This document shows positions 63,382 to 64,000 of a DNA stretch of 64,000 bases, piece by piece. The notes beneath the pieces were generated by a model. It saw nothing but the letters and a program-made list of their open reading frames with translations. It searched no databases and had not been told where the DNA came from. Origin of the DNA: CBDCUW01 sp965222745. GTDB taxonomy: Bacteria > Planctomycetota > Planctomycetia > Pirellulales > Pirellulaceae. The stretch lies in NCBI GenBank assembly GCA_965222745.1, contig CBDCUW010000004.1:1674001-1738000 (forward strand), given 5' to 3'. Made by a program: the position numbers and the translations under genes. The first letter of the stretch is position 1; the number at the start of each line of letters is the position of its first letter.

Positions 63382-64000
63382 CTTCCAACCGCCTTGATAG
63401 AGGAAAGAGATGTTGAGAAGCAGGAATGATTACCCAGGCGCGTGACACCACTGGTCCCACGGGCCGGCAAAACGAACGTGCAAGACCCATCGGCGGCCGG
63501 CACGATCGTCATCAGAACAGCGAGAAGATTGGAGGCCCAATGGTGCTACAAAAAGCGCGGCCCCAATCAATTCAAAACATTTCTAACAGTCATCACTCAA
63601 CCCCACCTGAGTATCAGCTAGAACGAAAAAGAAGAGAGAAGCTTCGATTGACCCTTGAACTACCTTCGATCAATGAAGTTCAATGGATTAGAAACCTGCA
63701 CCGCGGCCACTGTCAACAAAGTTCCCAAAAAACGGAACAACTTTTTCAAGAAATCCAGCCAAGCGAAAGTCATGCCACACCCAGCCAAACAAATCACTTT
63801 CTGCTGAAGCTATCTCTACCAACCCACTATTTTATCGACGAAAATTTTTGTTTCCTCGTTGCGGCCAAGGATCCTCGTTGCGGCCAAGGACTTCTTGAGG
63901 CGGCTTGCTGGCGGGTGTACCTTCGTAGGATCTGGCAAGCAGCAGCGCGACGCGACCGCGGGTGTTTTGGCGTAAGTGCTTTCTCGCTTGAGTTTCGCGC
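63382..64000. other. Upstream region of the giant gene; no gene seen
   Basis: 619 bases, with an A/T-rich stretch to ~63850. The promoter of the giant gene must lie here, but no convincing -35/-10 pair stands out; AAGG lies ten bases before its ATG. A 19-bp tandem duplication (unit CCTCGTTGCGGCCAAGGA) occurs at 63854-63872 and 63873-63891. Short frames reaching the window edge are not distinctive. Confidence 0.5.

Noticed and set aside
63854..63891. 19-bp tandem duplication near the right edge, considered as an integration site
   Set aside because: Only two adjacent copies, no tRNA or integrase nearby; more likely slippage.

Overview
The window is typical of a marine planctomycete (Planctomycetota, most likely Pirellulaceae, Rhodopirellula-like). 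The evidence is two PSCyt/DUF1549/DUF1553 plus DUF1501 gene pairs, a PVC-type haem-binding dehydrogenase, a sulfatase, many genes with weak Shine-Dalgarno sites, and one giant surface-protein gene of about 30 kb.

Layout. 1-8.8 kb (minus strand): a probable operon, in transcription order a LamG-containing PSCyt1/DUF1549/DUF1553 protein, a DUF1501 Tat protein, a PVC haem-binding dehydrogenase and a cut-off sugar isomerase-like gene. 8.8-11.3 kb: a large nested palindrome and a sulfatase. 11.3-11.9 kb: a nucleotidyltransferase overlapping a small partner gene. 12-19 kb (plus strand): a second PSCyt/DUF1501 pair, then a Tm-1-like/UPF0261 protein and a PEP-hydrolase-family protein. 19-27.8 kb: ordinary and accessory genes (a solitary DNA methyltransferase, an LRAT-domain protein, two membrane proteins, a degenerate shikimate-dehydrogenase-like protein, a YdeI/OmdA-type protein coupled to a SMUG1-type uracil-DNA glycosylase, and a PA0069-type radical SAM protein). 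28-31 kb: a redox-stress-like cassette. An AhpD-like protein, an ECF sigma factor and a zinc-finger anti-sigma run on the minus strand; a DUF4383 membrane protein and a cytochrome P460 run on the plus strand. The two arms share a divergent region with a repeated semi-palindromic motif. A truncated second PA0069 gene lies just beyond.

31.4-63.4 kb holds the most striking locus. One reading frame, read on the minus strand from 63381 to 33537, encoded a protein of about 9410 residues. Its order is: basic N-terminus, Q/N/G-rich stretch, 11 tandem 123-residue cadherin-like repeats, PKD-like domains, a beta-propeller, cadherin-like domains joined by Gly/Tyr linkers, a choice-of-anchor L domain split by insertions, many Ig-like domains, an RHS/YD core, and a C-terminal colicin-E-type DNase. 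Directly downstream is an Im-type immunity gene carrying the DLIxYP motif of colicin immunity proteins. A 1604-bp ISKra4-like element has inserted in the last 5% of the gene with a perfect 8-bp duplication. It cuts the toxin tip from the 8933-residue stalk, and removing it in silico restores the frame exactly. A second element, IS701-like (1646 bp, CTAG duplication, transposase split at an A7 slippery site), lies just beyond the immunity gene.

No tRNA, rRNA or CRISPR array was recognised. All domain calls come from reading the translations by eye, without database searches.
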